A stretch of DNA of 64,000 bases from Sipunculus nudus (GCA_026874595.1 CM049310.1:41983558-42047557); one strand, 5' to 3'; positions 1-11,339 are shown, counted from the first letter of the stretch. The notes: generated by a model not told the origin, from the sequence alone. Made by a program: numbers and translations.

Positions 1-392
1 AGTATACTTTTTTCCACAGATCTTACAATTGGTACAGAGAATACAGATTTAAATCAACATAATGAATAAAGTAACAATGTCTGTTCAAGTATACAACATC
101 AAATTAATATGATTTTGTAATGTCAGTCATTGAAATTTGCCTAGTCCAGTTTGATTTTACAAACTTACCTACGAGAATTGAACAGAACCATCAGGAAATC
201 TATAAGAGTTATGATTCTCTTTAAAAGTTTACTGGTATCTGTTAGTATATCTATTTGTAATTATGGGCAGGGATCTTCACAAGAGTCGGATCAGTATCCC
301 TTCTGTGTGATAAACATATTTGCATGATCTGTTCTGTTACAAAATAGTGTTACATTTTATACATGTATGTATTCTGATAATGAAAATTCCAG
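1..392. other. Intron of the first host gene; nothing recognised
   Basis: AT-rich sequence ending in the acceptor of the exon at 393. No coding exon, RNA gene or repeat family is recognised in it. Confidence 0.5.
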
Positions 393-476
393 GTCAACCC
401 TGCAGTGGTCTGTCTGTTAAAGCATTGCAAAAGGTGGAGGTTAACAAGGAGGCCCAGCCTCCAGGGATTTTACAAG
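393..476 (+). CDS. Internal coding exon of an unidentified host gene
   Basis: An 84-bp open segment lies between an acceptor (AAAATTCCAG) and a donor (CAAG|GTATTT). It starts two bases into a codon and ends with one base of a Gly codon (phase 1 on both sides), which fits exactly with the next exon at 1876. The translation is about 28 residues, beginning QPCSGLSVKALQKVEVNKE and ending PPGILQ. It is polar and low in hydrophobicity, with no domain I recognise. The gene continues upstream of the window. Support comes from matching phases and splice motifs, not homology. It could be a chance open stretch, but three phase-consistent exons in a row followed by a poly(A) signal make that less likely. 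Confidence 0.6.
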
Positions 477-1875
477 GTATTTGTTGTATTAACAGTGTTT
501 ACAATTGATATTACATCTGAAATCTTTGTACAGTTTAGCTTGTAATTATAATTCAGTCTCCTTATGCCTTACACAAGTCTTTTGACAAGATAAAACTTAA
601 ATCCATAAGGTTTAGTACTTATTGTTCCAACATGCAGACGAATGTGAGATAGACAACTCCAGATTTTGCCAAGGAAAGGTCAGGGGAACATGCTTTAATG
701 AAGTCATAATGGTTTGAAAATGTTTGATCCCTGGGATAAAAAAAATAAGAAAAAAGGATAATCCTTCCAATAACTTGATAACTTTCATGACTCTGGGCTT
801 CCATAACCTCAGTGTATTAAATCCATAATGTCTTGGTGACACATTCATTGTATTTGTCCTCTAATAGAATATTACCATGGTTTTAAATAAATTCATTGTT
901 GAGTATGATATAAAGTTAAGCAAAACAGGAAAGTTTTTAGCACAGTTATCCCATTTGGAGAGGTTTTAGACCATATTAAGTTAATTATCAGCTAACAAGC
1001 ATTGATTCATAGCTCTTAGTGTCATTACATAAAGCTCTCACCTGTAACCTCAAGGCAATGCAGACAGCATGCCAAGTTGAGTTCAATTATTTATTGTGAT
1101 CTTTCGATAGGTCATTTGCATTACTAACATCAAACCTTGAGTGACAAAGAGGGTGGTTTTATAAAGATTAATGTGTATTTTACAAAATGTTTCCTCAGCT
1201 TGAAGGTAACTAGTAGAATGATTAATGTACCTTGATTTCTTTTAACCTTGCTGCTGTTAAAAAATATTAATTTCTTTGCATGACTTGATTTGAAGATTCT
1301 TTGAGGGACATCCCTTGGTTCTGGTGTCCTTCATATAACACTATATAAAAGCCATACCCATTCATTCAACAGTGAAAAAGAATAAAAACTGGATTGAAAG
1401 CAGTTTGGTTCATTGATGTCTATACATACCTGGCGGGTAGAAAACAACAATCAGCTGTTATATTAATTATAGTTTTTAACGTTTATGATTCACCTGCTAG
1501 GTGTATTTATGAAATTTGAATCTCTTACGATATGAAAATCTCTCTTATCAAATTACCCTTTTTGTCTAGGCATGTGCTTGAAATCAAGTCTGTAAACTTA
1601 TTTTGTGCACTTACTAATAAAATTTGTCAGAACAGTTGTTTAGACCTTATCAGTTATGACAGAAATAAATCATTAACAAGGGGCATGATTCTGATAAGGT
1701 CCTGATTAAGGATTTGCATAAAAGGTAAAAATCATTCAGACCTGACTGCTTCTTGAGTCCTAATTTTGCACATTATTAATAGGTTAGATTTGTTTTGCCT
1801 TCCATGCCCATGCTAGCATTGTTCTGTTGAAAGGTTGAAGTTATTTTTACTTACGAGGTCAGGTGATTTTTGTAG
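477..1875. other. Intron (phase 1) of the host gene
   Basis: A 1.4-kb AT-rich intron, donor CAAG|GTATTT and acceptor TTTTTGTAG. No repeat family or further exon is evident. Confidence 0.5.
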
Positions 1876-2003
1876 GTCCTGGAACAATCAGAAAGAGGAA
1901 GGGGACAAGAGTTCACTTTGCTGAGAAACTCACCTACGGTCTGACTCCCCCAGATCAAGAAACACAATGGCAGTCCAGAGGAGAACACCAGAGAGACATC
2001 CCA
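1876..2003 (+). CDS. Internal coding exon with an RVxF-type motif
   Basis: A 128-bp exon bounded by TTTTTGTAG and a perfect donor (CCCA|GTAAGT). It opens in phase 1, completing a Gly codon with the exon at 393-476, and ends in phase 0. The peptide begins PGTIRKRKGTRVHFAEKL and continues with a Pro/Gln/Arg-rich stretch to RDIP. KGTRVHF matches the protein phosphatase 1 docking consensus ([KR]-x-V-x-F), with basic residues just before it as in many PP1 regulators. That is a short-motif match only. I do not recognise the protein. The 3' part of this exon and its donor lie in the first of three diverged ~103-bp tandem copies (1953-2215). Confidence 0.65.
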
Positions 2004-2215
2004 GTAAGTACAACAGACATGTATTTACATGTTATTGTTACAGCCAGCCTCGTCGATCCAGAACCACAATGACAGGCCACAGGAAAACAACATAAAGATT
2101 TTCTTGTAACTACAAAAGATATGTATTCACATATAAACGTTACAGTCACACTGTCCAAGATCCAGAACCACAAGAGCAGCCAGAGGAGACCCAGAAAAAT
2201 GTTCTTCTGACACAA
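1953..2215 (+). repeat. Three diverged ~103-bp tandem copies spanning an exon end
   Basis: The motif GATC(A/C)AGAA(A/C)CACAA followed by a CAG/GAGGA-rich stretch recurs at 1953, 2055 and 2159 (spacing 102 and 104 bp). Copies 1 and 2 each run into an acceptor-like GTTACAG. Only copy 1 keeps a perfect GTAAGT donor, and copy 2 has an in-frame TGA in the frame used by the exon. This looks like an old partial duplication of the exon's 3' half plus intron start. Confidence 0.6.
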
Positions 2216-2288
2216 AATAGGTATCTACTTTCATATTCAGAATTCATAATGGCAATTCTGAATTATATATTATTTATTTCATAATTTG

Positions 2289-4807
2289 TAGCTCCGCTGA
2301 CTGTAAGTCATCTGAACTATAGCGATTACTCTTTGTCCGTCATCCGTCCGGCCATCTGGCCATCGGGCCATCTGTCTGTTAACAAGGCACAAATCGTAAC
2401 CACTGGACCTGGAATCTTCTAACTTTACATCTAGAGAGGTCCATTAAAAATCTCCATGTAAACCTGGAATTAGGTCTCTGTTACCCATATTCTTCAAGCT
2501 ATGGGGCTCCTAAGTATCCCCTAGAAAAATGAAAAATTTGATACAAAAGCTCAAATATCTGAATAATTAATGCATTGATCACCATGATTCTCTGTATGGA
2601 TATTGATCAAGGAGTGTTTCATCAGTTTCTGCAGATTGGTGGCGCCACTTTTATTTTTTCAATTTTTTACGAATTTTTTTTCTCCATTTTTGAGACCTCA
2701 AAAGATGCTGTCATCTGTTAACAGGGCACAAATCTTAATGACTGGACTAAGAATCTTCTGTCTTGACATGCAGGGAGGTCCATGAAAAGTCTTCTTGGAA
2801 ACCAGGAATTAGGTCTCTGTTACCCATATTCTTCAAGCTATGGGGCTCCTAAGTACCCCCTAGAATAATGAAAAATTTGATACAAAAGTTCAAATATCTA
2901 AATAATTAATGCATTGATCACCATGATTCTCTGTATGGATATTGATCATGTAGTGTATCATCAGTTTCTGCAGACTGGTGGCGCCACCTGTATTTTTTTA
3001 CAATTTTTTACGATTTTTTTCTCTATTTTTGAGACCTCAAAAGATGCCGTCATCTGTTAACAGGGTAAAAATTGTAACCGCTGGTTCTGGAATCTTCTCA
3101 CTTTACATCAGGAGAGGTCCATGAAAAGTTTTCTTGAAAACCTGCAATTAGGTCTCTTTTACCCATATTCTTCAAGCTATGGGGCTCCTAAGGACCCCCA
3201 AGAATAATGAAAAAATTGACCCAACAGCTCAAATATCTGATCAACTAATGCATTGATCACCATGATTCTTTGCATGGATATTGATCATGGAGTGTTTCAT
3301 CAGTTTCTGCAGACTGGTGGCACTACTTGTATTTTTTTAATTTTTTTTACAATTTTTTTTCTCTATTTTTGAGACCTCAAAAGATGCCTTCATCTGTTAA
3401 CAGGGCACAAATTGTAACAACTTGACCTGGAATCTTCTCACTTTACATTCAGAGAGGTCCATGAAAAGTCTTCTTGAAAACCTGCAATTAGGTCTCTGTT
3501 ACCCATATTCTTCAAGCTATGGGGCTCAGAAGTACCCCCCAGGATAATGAAAAATTTGATACAAAAGCTCCAATATATGAACAACTAATGCATTGATCAC
3601 CATGATTCTTTGCATGGATATTGATTATTGAGTGTTTCATCAGTTTCTGCTGACTTTTGGCACCACCTGTATTTTTTCAATTTTTTTTTACGATTTTTTT
3701 TTCTCTATTTTGAGACCTCAAAAGATGTCGTCATCTGTTAACAGGGCACAAATTGTAATTGTAACAGCTGGACCTGGAATCTTCTCACTTTACATTCAGA
3801 GAGGTCCATGAAAAGTCTTCTTGAAAACCTGGAATTAGTCTCTGTTACCCATATTCTTCAAGCTATGGGGCTCCGAAGTAAAATTTCATACAAAAGCTCT
3901 GGTATCTGAACAACTAGTGCATTGATTTGCATTATTCTTTGCATGCATATGCATCATGGAGTGTTTCATCAGTTCCTGCAAACTGGTGGTGCCACCCGGA
4001 CTTCTTTGAATTTTTATGCATTTTTATCTTTATTTTTGAGACCTTCAAAGATGTGGTCGTCTGTTAACAGGGCACAAATCATAACTATTTGAGCTTGAAT
4101 CTTCTTTCTTGACATCTATTGCATCTGAACAACTATTGCATTTATCACCCTGATTCTTTGCATGTAATTTATCATGGAGCGTTTCATCAGTTCTTGTGGA
4201 CTGGTGGCACCACCTAAATTTTTAAAAAAATTTAACACTTTTTTTTTCTAGGCCTATTATGAGACCTTCAAAGATGTGATCGTCCTTAACAGGGCTCAAA
4301 TTGTAACCATTGGTCCTTAAATCTTCAAACTTGGCATAAAGGGAGATCTGTGAAAAGTCTCCTTGGAAACGTGAATTAAGGTCTCTCTTTTACCCATATT
4401 TTCTGAGCTATGTGGCTTAAAAGCACCCCTCAGAATAATTGAAAATTTGATACCAAAGTAGGGCACAAATCATAACCATAGGGCCCAGAATCTTTTAACT
4501 TGACATCCTTAGAGCTCCTCAAAAGTTCTCCCCAGAAACCTGAAATTGGGTCACAGTGACCTATATTCTCAGAGTTTTGGGGTATGTTTGAGCATCCCAG
4601 AAATAATGCAAAATACACACAAATTGCCAGATTCCTCATGAAAGGCAGGTTGGATTGTCATCAAATTTGTTTTTATGGGTTGGGTTTTGATGAACTTAAG
4701 CTAATATGCATGAACAATGGTGCCACCTATCTTAATTAGTTGTCTGTGCAAGGACATATTATCAACATGTCAGTCGGCTGAGCGTCATAACCCATGGGTC
4801 ACTTGTT
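2289..4807 (+). mobile_element. Tandem-repeat-bearing non-autonomous element, copy A (Helentron/HINE-like)
   Basis: The head (GCTCCGCTGACTG, then a CTTTGTCCGTC run) and tail (CAGTCGGCTGAGCG, then CCCATGGGTCACTTGTT) match the head and tail of a second element at 40984-45148. The first and last 13 bp are near-perfect inverted repeats of each other, and the tail carries an almost perfect TGACCCATGGGTCA palindrome just before the end. Between them lies an array with a period of about 340 bp. Sub-terminal inverted repeats, a 3' palindrome and an internal tandem array are the layout of Helentron-associated non-autonomous elements. The class is my inference. There is no coding capacity. It sits in the last intron of the host gene. 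Confidence 0.6.
2375..4130 (+). repeat. ~340-bp tandem array inside copy A
   Basis: The phrase CTGTTAACAGGGCACAAAT recurs near 2375, 2715, 3054, 3395, 3736 and 4060. Each unit also contains CTTCAAGCTATGGGGCTC and a GGTGGCGCCACC palindrome or a degraded form of it. Copies become more diverged and truncated after 3850. Confidence 0.8.
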
Positions 4808-5287
4808 AATTTTTCAGAAATTGAAGTGCCCAGCCAACACTTGCAAGAGAATTAATTGGATCTTGAAGGCAACCAGTGTATTTTTGTTAATAATTACAAC
4901 CGTGTATCATAAATTTGAACTATTTAATAAAAAAACTTGAAAAATTGAAAATTTATGTAATTGAAAAATTAAGTTTTTTTTTAAACAAACAAAAAGAGTG
5001 GTGTATTCACAAGAACAGTATGTTTGAGTTACAAACCCGTAACGAACCCCCTTATTTTTATCTCATCAAGTACTCAATGCACTCAGATATGATCGGGCAG
5101 CAAAATCGGCCTAAAACTAGAGTACGTCAGAAATAAGCTCCGGTCATGGAATATAGGTCATGTTGCATTTCATGTAAGATGTTGCCCTGAATGAACCAAA
5201 GCTGTTATTGCATAGTTGTGCAAATTAAATTTTCCAGAGCCTTTATACCTGTATACTTGGTAGAATGCCTACCCTATTGTGTTTTAG
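4808..5287. other. Remainder of the host gene's last intron
   Basis: AT-rich, ending in the acceptor ATTGTGTTTTAG at 5276-5287. No other feature is recognised. Confidence 0.5.
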
Positions 5288-5446
5288 CAAGAAGAAATTG
5301 ACAAACCACAAGAGGAGGATGCTGTGTTGTTCTCTGATGAAGAGGAAGGGATAGAACTGGGCAGCCAAGTAGAACGGATACACAAAATGCTGAAAGTGGA
5401 CAGACTGCAGACTGGGAAACGTAGAAAGAAAGAACAACAATCTTAA
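5288..5446 (+). CDS. Terminal coding exon of the unidentified host gene
   Basis: After acceptor TTGTGTTTTAG the frame is open in phase 0, matching the donor at 2003, for 52 codons to a TAA at 5444-5446. The peptide is acidic first (EEIDKPQEEDAV, then SDEEEGIEL), followed by a probable amphipathic helix (VERIHKMLKVDRL) and a basic C-terminus (TGKRRKKEQQS). Acidic and basic tracts with a KRRKK cluster suggest a nuclear or nucleolar protein, which would fit the RVxF-type motif two exons' worth upstream; that is inference. A poly(A) signal 33 bp downstream supports this as the real gene end. Confidence 0.7.
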   Translation, partial: QEEIDKPQEEDAVLFSDEEEGIELGSQVERIHKMLKVDRLQTGKRRKKEQQS

Positions 5447-5478
5447 GGTGTTATATATTGGGCTTGAAGGAATCTGTT

Positions 5479-5484
5479 AATAAA
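5479..5484 (+). terminator. Poly(A) signal AATAAA
   Basis: AATAAA lies 33 bp after the stop codon and is followed by a T-rich, TG-containing stretch, as expected for 3' end formation of the gene at 393-5446. Confidence 0.6.
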
Positions 5485-5911
5485 GTATTTTTTTCTCCTT
5501 TACAAACATGTGACATGAATCAAGACATAGATATGTGTCAGTTGTCCGCTTAACCCAGTGCTTATGTTATGACACATGGATGAGGGCTCACGGACGTTGC
5601 TGTCACCATTATGTTTAGTTACCATCTTTGAGACCGCAGGTGGTCGCAAATGTCATTCAGATAAAGATGCAGTTATTTTCACCTATAAGTATTTATTACC
5701 TACCCCACTGTATTGATTCTATCCAAAACTCAAACTGTAGTTGATTGAAGAATCATGGCAAGTGCGATTTTCATGATGTCCAATCTAGTGTTGTGTCATA
5801 CAATCTCGAATCGTAACAACTAAATTCTTCAGTTGGCGAGTCTAGTGGTCGTAGAGCCAAGGTTCATTATATGGTATAGTTGTTTTAATCCAGTGGTTGA
5901 TGGTTGTGTTA
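5485..5911. other. Intergenic sequence, nothing recognised
   Basis: Downstream of the host gene's poly(A) signal. No exon, RNA gene or repeat family is recognised. Confidence 0.4.
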
Positions 5912-5934
5912 GGCGGTCGCCCGAAGCGACCGTC
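5912..5934 (+). repeat. Hairpin likely marking the end of a dispersed element
   Basis: Inverted repeat with a 7-bp perfect stem (CGGTCGC/GCGACCG), extendable to about 9 bp, and a CCGAA loop. On the minus strand the hairpin runs into CTAAC, i.e. a CTRR-type end as in rolling-circle transposons. The body would extend to the right (perhaps to ~6440), but its far end is not clear. Confidence 0.45.
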
Positions 5935-6743
5935 TTGTATTTTCATACTGGTTGGCTAATAGTCTCAACCAAGACTGAAGTTAATGTAATTCAACGTTAG
6001 GTCCGACGACTAGGTGGCCCATTGACCAGAGTGGGCCGTTTTTATAGAGGGTTCACCAGAACCGTTTGAAAAGTAGGATTTAGGCACATGTTCAGTTCTG
6101 ATTTTATTTGAAGGAGCAAACAGATTGTGCTCTATTCAACGAGGGTACATGTATTTCACTAATTCTTTTCATGAGTACTTATGAACGTCAGATGACCTTG
6201 TTTTAACGTGCGGGTATCCGCCTGCATTCGCGGCTGCGTATGAGAACCACAAACATGCCACACTGGTCATGAGTTGATATTCCTTTCTATCAGGCGGCGC
6301 CAGTCTCGGTCATGATACAGGGCAAATCTTTATCCAATTTGCGATAAAAAAAATGGCGGAATTTAATCCTTTTTTTTTTTTGCTCTTAATTTCAAAGAAG
6401 GCTACCCTATTTTTTTACCAGAGCACTTGCTCTATTTTCGGTCATTTACCTTAGGCAGGCCTGTCTTGAGTTCATCATGAGACGTCTTATTTTGTGTTTG
6501 CTTATCAATCCCACGGGCAGCTTACCGTCAAACATAAGCACGAACTCAACTTTATTGTAAAAATATTAACGAAAAGATGAAATACAACCAATAAGTTTTG
6601 AACCGTTGCTACAACAGGGATATCGATGCAGACACCTTGGATCTTATGGTCACCATGTTCAATAAAAGAATCGTAAAAAGACATATTTATGACTGTGCAT
6701 AAGAAAGTAGTTTATTTAGTATTATGGACCTGACACGGAGGCA

Positions 6744-6862
6744 GTGATAGGTGTATATGACACCAGAACAGGTAAAGTCTAATGGGCCGCAGAAGGAAGA
6801 CCAATTTACTTTCACTCTGTGTAAGCAGGCGGCTGTCGCCCGCCTGGTAAATGTCACGTGAT
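6744..6862 (+). repeat. Block shared with 24781-24891, carrying a CACGTG E-box
   Basis: About 115 bp beginning GTGATAGG and containing GGAAGACC, ATTTACTTTCA, CTGTGTAAGCAG and TGTCACGTGAT in the same order and orientation as at 24781-24891, roughly 80-85% identical in the core by eye. It could be a dispersed repeat or a duplicated promoter block. In both places an ATG lies within 70-115 bp downstream. Confidence 0.55.
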
Positions 6863-6947
6863 ATGAACTGATAGCGCGGGAAATAATGCCGTAAATGATC
6901 CTGACAAAACCTTCAACAAAGTAAATATGTCTGTTCAATCTACGCAA

Positions 6948-7271
6948 AGCATACATAGATTTCGTTGCAAGTGTATATTTAAGTTTCTACCAGTAATTCC
7001 CGAAGTTTTTTCTTAAACGCACAAAATCAGCAAAATTTGATAACTCAAAAAAAGCACTGTAATTTTCATAAGATATCTGTTTCAGCTAAGTACTGCTTAA
7101 TGTCACGTTAAGCATACATAGATTTCGATGCTAGTGTATATTTAAGTTTCTACCAGTAATTCCCGAAGTTTTTTCATAAACGCACAAAATCAGCAAAATT
7201 TGTAACTCGCAAAGCACTATGAGGTTCATATGATATCTGTTTCAGCTAAGTACTGCTTAATGTCACGTTAA
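6948..7271 (+). repeat. 163-bp tandem duplication
   Basis: Two adjacent copies (6948-7110 and 7111-7271) both start AGCATACATAGATTTCG and end ATGTCACGTTAAG. They are about 93% identical by eye. No coding potential is seen. Confidence 0.85.
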
Positions 7272-8109
7272 GGATTCGTCTTCTCTTGTCAGATTATTGT
7301 CGGTCCATTTTGAAAGTTTAACCAGGGGGCATTAACTTGTCAACTAGAAGTTTGCATTTGCCGCTGGTGTGCTACTGCCAAGCAATGCACGGCTGGAACC
7401 TGATACAGCGCCAGGCCTTTCCTGAACTGAAAAAGATAACCCTCAGGGAACTGCCAAGATTTCGGGGGATTATCCATCTCATGCACATTAAAATATTCAT
7501 AAGGAGCCTAGAAAAGCAATAACATCTTCAGTAACACCATTTAAGACTTTCAGATCATTGATTTGAGAATCCAGCCTTACAGTGCGCGACCTTTGCATGC
7601 ATCTGATTAAAATCCTCCCCCCCCCCCCCCCAAAAAAAAAAGACTTGAAATATTGTTCATATATGATATGATGTTCGCAAAAACTACCTATTGCAGGGCA
7701 TCTGCTGACTTCTTTGTTTCCTTTATATCTTCTCATGAAGATTTGTCGCTTATATTTTCGAGCATCTGCGGTATTTCCTTTATATTTAACAAATGACTAT
7801 GACTATAGCTCGTAGGCACCTGAGCTAAAATTTGGTTCTAGAGGGTGCAGATGACCCCTAGTTAAACCCGAATATCCAGGAACGGATCGTCCAGAAATAC
7901 AGTTCTCATAAACCCGATTGCTTCTTTAGTCCGACTGAAAATCATCGGCTGATGTAAATATTTTTCAAAACCGAAATATTTCGGTTCCAATTTATGCCCT
8001 GCTAACAGTCTTCCAGGTGGATTCTGATGTTCTTGCTGTATAACATGGAGAACATAGGTCACAGTAACCTACTTTTCCGTTTACACAGAGAACCCATCAG
8101 GACTGATAA
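7272..8109. other. Intergenic sequence with a C15 tract
   Basis: Contains a 15-C homopolymer at 7617-7631 followed by an A run. No gene is recognised; the short ORFs have no family resemblance. Confidence 0.4.
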
Positions 8110-8225
8110 GCATGTGAAGTATGAACTTACTTGGCCTTATGGTTAAGACATCTGTCCTGTTAACGGAAAGACGGCAAGACAGACAGACAGACAAAGATAA
8201 GACAAAGCTCAGCTGACAGAAAACT
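8110..8225 (-). mobile_element. Relic of the HINE-like element, reverse orientation
   Basis: The reverse complement reads GTCAGCTGAGC, then a TTTGTCTGTCTGTC run, then CCGTTAACAGGACAG and a decayed version of the 'GTAACCACTGGACC...CTTTACAT' phrase. This matches the head and first unit of the elements at 2289 and 40984 but is highly diverged and truncated. Confidence 0.5.
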
Positions 8226-8395
8226 AAAAATAAATAATTTGTGACATACAAGAAAAAGCTTCTCATGCGCAGGCTAACCAGAAGAAACCTATATTTCACT
8301 AAGTCTTGATCACACAAAGCTTTGTGTATGTAATTTGCCTTATAAAAATAAAAACCAAACATTTTAATTGCTTGTGTCTATTATGTCCATTATAT

Positions 8396-8466
<71 letters not shown>
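8396..8466. repeat. (AC)n(AT)n microsatellite
   Basis: About 6 AC units followed by about 29 AT units. Open frames here only encode alternating Ile-Tyr and are not genes. Confidence 0.95.
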
Positions 8467-8467
<1 letters not shown>

Positions 8468-8810
8468 GCCACTTGAGTATATACTATAGGAACAAAACTG
8501 CATTGTGGGGAATTGATTTCTTTACCCACAATTTCTAAACAGTTGTTCAGCGAGCATTGTGAGTCCTATCATAGGTCACTGGATTAAATCTGTCTTGGGG
8601 TAAGGCCGGTAGAAGCATTAATTTTCACTTTGGACAGGCTCTATGAGAATAGTTGTTGGAGCGCTGATGTAGTGCATGAATCAATCCAAGGAAAGTCCCT
8701 GGATATGCCTCAACCTGCCTTTTTTTATTTTTGGCACAAAATGGAATTTTGTAGGGCTACATGATACTTTAAGTAGCAATACACAACCACGTGCAATACA
8801 CAACCATTGT
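8467..8810. other. Intergenic sequence, nothing recognised
   Basis: No exon or RNA gene is seen. The sequence leads into the G17 tract at 8811. Confidence 0.4.
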
Positions 8811-8968
8811 GGGGGGGGGGGGGGGGGCAGGGGGTCCTGATCCCATTTTTTTTTCAACCGAAGCAACCTTTTTGGACCCCCTTTTTCCGGACTTGTGGGC
8901 CTTTTATTTCATTAGAGCTCCTGGTTTGGACCCCCGCCCCCCTTTCCTAAATCCTGGATCCGCCCCTT
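8811..8968 (+). repeat. Dispersed repeat with G17 tract, ending GGATCCGCCCC
   Basis: Starts in a 17-G run, passes through GGTCCTGATCCC, AACCGAAGCAACCTTTTT and CTCCTGGTTTGGACCCCC, and ends CTGGATCCGCCCCTTG. The same ordered phrases occur at 26965-27183 and 27660-27767, and inverted at 45432 and 56571, so this is a short interspersed family. Confidence 0.7.
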
Positions 8969-10160
8969 GTACAAGTATTTATCATTAAAAAGTATTGTTT
9001 TACCAAAATAAGTTATAAGAGTATAGGGAGATTCGACACTGTCAGAAGATGCTGCTTTTACACAGAGGACAAGTTATACTGTGTGAAAAGGAACAAAATA
9101 ATATGATACGGTAATGGATATATGACCAAAAAAATATGTGACCGTCAAATTATCGTGTCTCATAAAAATTCTTGCCATTGTAAAAAACATCAAGAAAGGT
9201 TTTGAATGATCTTGTGAGAGTGAAAAACGGCAAGCATGCAGTTTTCCATGTATACGCCACAAACTGGTAAATAATTAAAATGTGAACTACTAGGTCATTT
9301 ATTGTTGTATTGGTGACCTATAGACACCTAGTCATCACTCCATATACATGATACATGACAAAGAGTGATTCAAGAATGGGGGAACTAGATCAGAAAATGA
9401 TATTAATTAATGCTATACAACTGCCACGTCCCAAAATAAGTATTTCAGTCAACAACACAATCTTAAGGGGGACGTTCTCACAAACCATAAGAAAGAAAGC
9501 CTTCCATTCGTGCACGTGCTTGAAAACATGAACCTAAAATGCATATTTATTTTTTCTGATATCTTGTTTTATAAATCACTTGCGTGTCATTTTTTACAAA
9601 GAGTCATTTTTTAGCTTGTTAATTGTTTTGAAATTAAAAATTAAGAAAGAAAGAAGGTATACAATATTATACAATAAAAAACTTGGAGATATTTGGAAGC
9701 TTGTAATATAATGTTATTATTGAATGCATACCTACTACCGGATGTTAGAAATATAGCGCTTTTGTTACATGAAACTTTAAATATTAACTGTTCAGACCAA
9801 AAAGTAAACATTTATATATACGATCTAATAGATGATATTATGGGGATTCCAAATACATATATCACAGGCTATAATATTACTTTAAATGTGTGTTTTTAAG
9901 CTAAATTCAGTCAGAGACTTTAAATCGAAGGCTTGGAAATAAAGTTGATGCACACTTTCAGTTTCAACTTCCGCACAGTTTCAATGGAAAACATCTTAGT
10001 GCACATGACTCTCCAACTTCTTTCAAAGCAATTTCAAGGATTTTTAGTTTCAATTTCTTAGATTTGACTTTTCTGTCAGTTAAACAAAAAAAATCTAAAA
10101 GAATCGTCCGTTTCAAAAATACAACAAGAAAGATATCTTCAATCCAGTTTAAACGTTTGA
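8969..10160. other. Intergenic sequence left of the retrotransposon
   Basis: AT-rich, with no recognised gene or repeat. It ends in the target site CTTT of the LTR element. Confidence 0.4.
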
Positions 10161-10164
10161 CTTT
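10161..10164. other. Target site duplication (left), CTTT
   Basis: CTTT directly precedes the 5' LTR and is repeated at 20979-20982 directly after the 3' LTR. It could be read as 5 bp (ACTTT) if the terminal A of the LTR is counted as flank. Confidence 0.75.
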
Positions 10165-10396
10165 TGTCGTAGGGAGCAGATTCCCGATATAAACATTTTT
10201 TAATAAGTACTTCACATGACACACGCCCCTGTCGTCACTCCTCACGACACACCTGTCACGTGACCTGGACAACCAATCAGAACTCAACCCGGGGCAGTTT
10301 CTAAGTTTCTACTGAAGAGGAAAGATCCACGAAGGACAACCACGAATATAACTTCGCATTCGACAAGGTAAGGACAATTCCTTGTCCCCTGCGACA
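10165..10396 (+). repeat. 5' LTR (232 bp)
   Basis: Begins TGTCGTAGGG and ends CCCCTGCGACA, so the ends form an imperfect 10-bp inverted repeat with the canonical TG...CA. It is identical to 20747-20978. Visible promoter-like motifs are TATAAA (10188-10193), a CACGTG E-box (10257-10262) and a CCAAT box (10273-10277). No AATAAA is present. Near its 3' end is a strong splice donor. The transcription start is not determinable from sequence alone. Confidence 0.95.
10365..10373 (+). promoter_or_regulatory. Splice donor in the LTR (AAG|GTAAGG)
   Basis: Near-consensus donor with exon end at 10367. It could join to the acceptor at 12133 (gag) or 19067 (TatD ORF). The identical motif recurs in the 3' LTR with GT at 20950. 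Confidence 0.55.
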
Positions 10397-10397
10397 T

Positions 10398-10410
10398 TGG
10401 CGACGAAGAT
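10398..10410 (+). other. Primer binding site, probably tRNA-Ser
   Basis: One base after the LTR comes TGGCGACGAAGAT. TGG is the complement of a tRNA CCA end, and GCGACGA fits the acceptor end of eukaryotic tRNA-Ser(GCU), which I recall ending CGUCGCCA. The tRNA assignment is inference; the position and TGG start are seen. Confidence 0.7.
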
Positions 10411-11339
10411 ACTTGGTACGGGCAATACTGTATCTGTTGCCACTTCAAGTAGAAGTGCATATTTCTGCCGCCACAAGCGTCAGAACCTGGCCCTTCTTTT
10501 TCGGATTGGGCCCCACCATATTGCCGTCTCGCAAGAATAAGGCGGGATCGTATGCTCAGTGTTTGAGTGACCCTGAGAGCCCCGTTTAATTATTGTTATT
10601 AGTTTTTCATGTATTTTGGTCCTCGATCGAGTTCAACATCGATCTTCTGTACGTTTTAAAACTATTCCTAGTTCCATTTCCACGTGCGTTCCTGAAACGC
10701 GGTTCGTTTTAACTCCTAGCCTTTGCTGCCACCTCTCGGCAGCCAACCAAACTAAATCTCCAATTCAGATACGTTTCTGAAACGTTGCTGGGTCTCTGAT
10801 CTTTGCTGCCACCTACTGACAATCATTGTAACTAACGGTATTGTCACTATTGCAACTGTTTTCTGTTCCATATTAAGACTTTGCATTATTCAAGCCACCT
10901 ATTTCAATTGTTTTGTAAGTTTATCATTAATTAGTGTTTCCTGACGTGTTAATTAGCACAAGTCCCTGTTATTTGCAATTAAGCCCACATTTTTGTCATT
11001 GCTGTAGTTTAATGTACATCCCAGTACATTATACATAGTTTTCTGTGCTTAATGTAAAGTCAACCCTTTCATTAAAAATAAGATCTGTATTTTGCTTATA
11101 TATGCATAGTCTTTGCATATAGTCCTGTATTTTTAACTATACTCATTTTTTTAAAAATTGTACACCCTGCTTAGGCACAAAATTACCCATATCAGCTTGT
11201 AAACAGTTGCACTTGGCAAAAATAAATATTCCATTCAGAATAATTATTCTATAAATTTGAGTTTTCAATGAAAACACATTATCTGAGTGTTTTCTAAAGT
11301 TATACTGAATATTGCATTGCATTAATTTTAAGATTATAC

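Noticed and set aside
2375-4130. Regular repeats considered as a CRISPR-like or satellite array
   Set aside because: Units of 340 bp without spacers, shared termini with a second copy, eukaryotic context: a transposable tandem-repeat element fits better.
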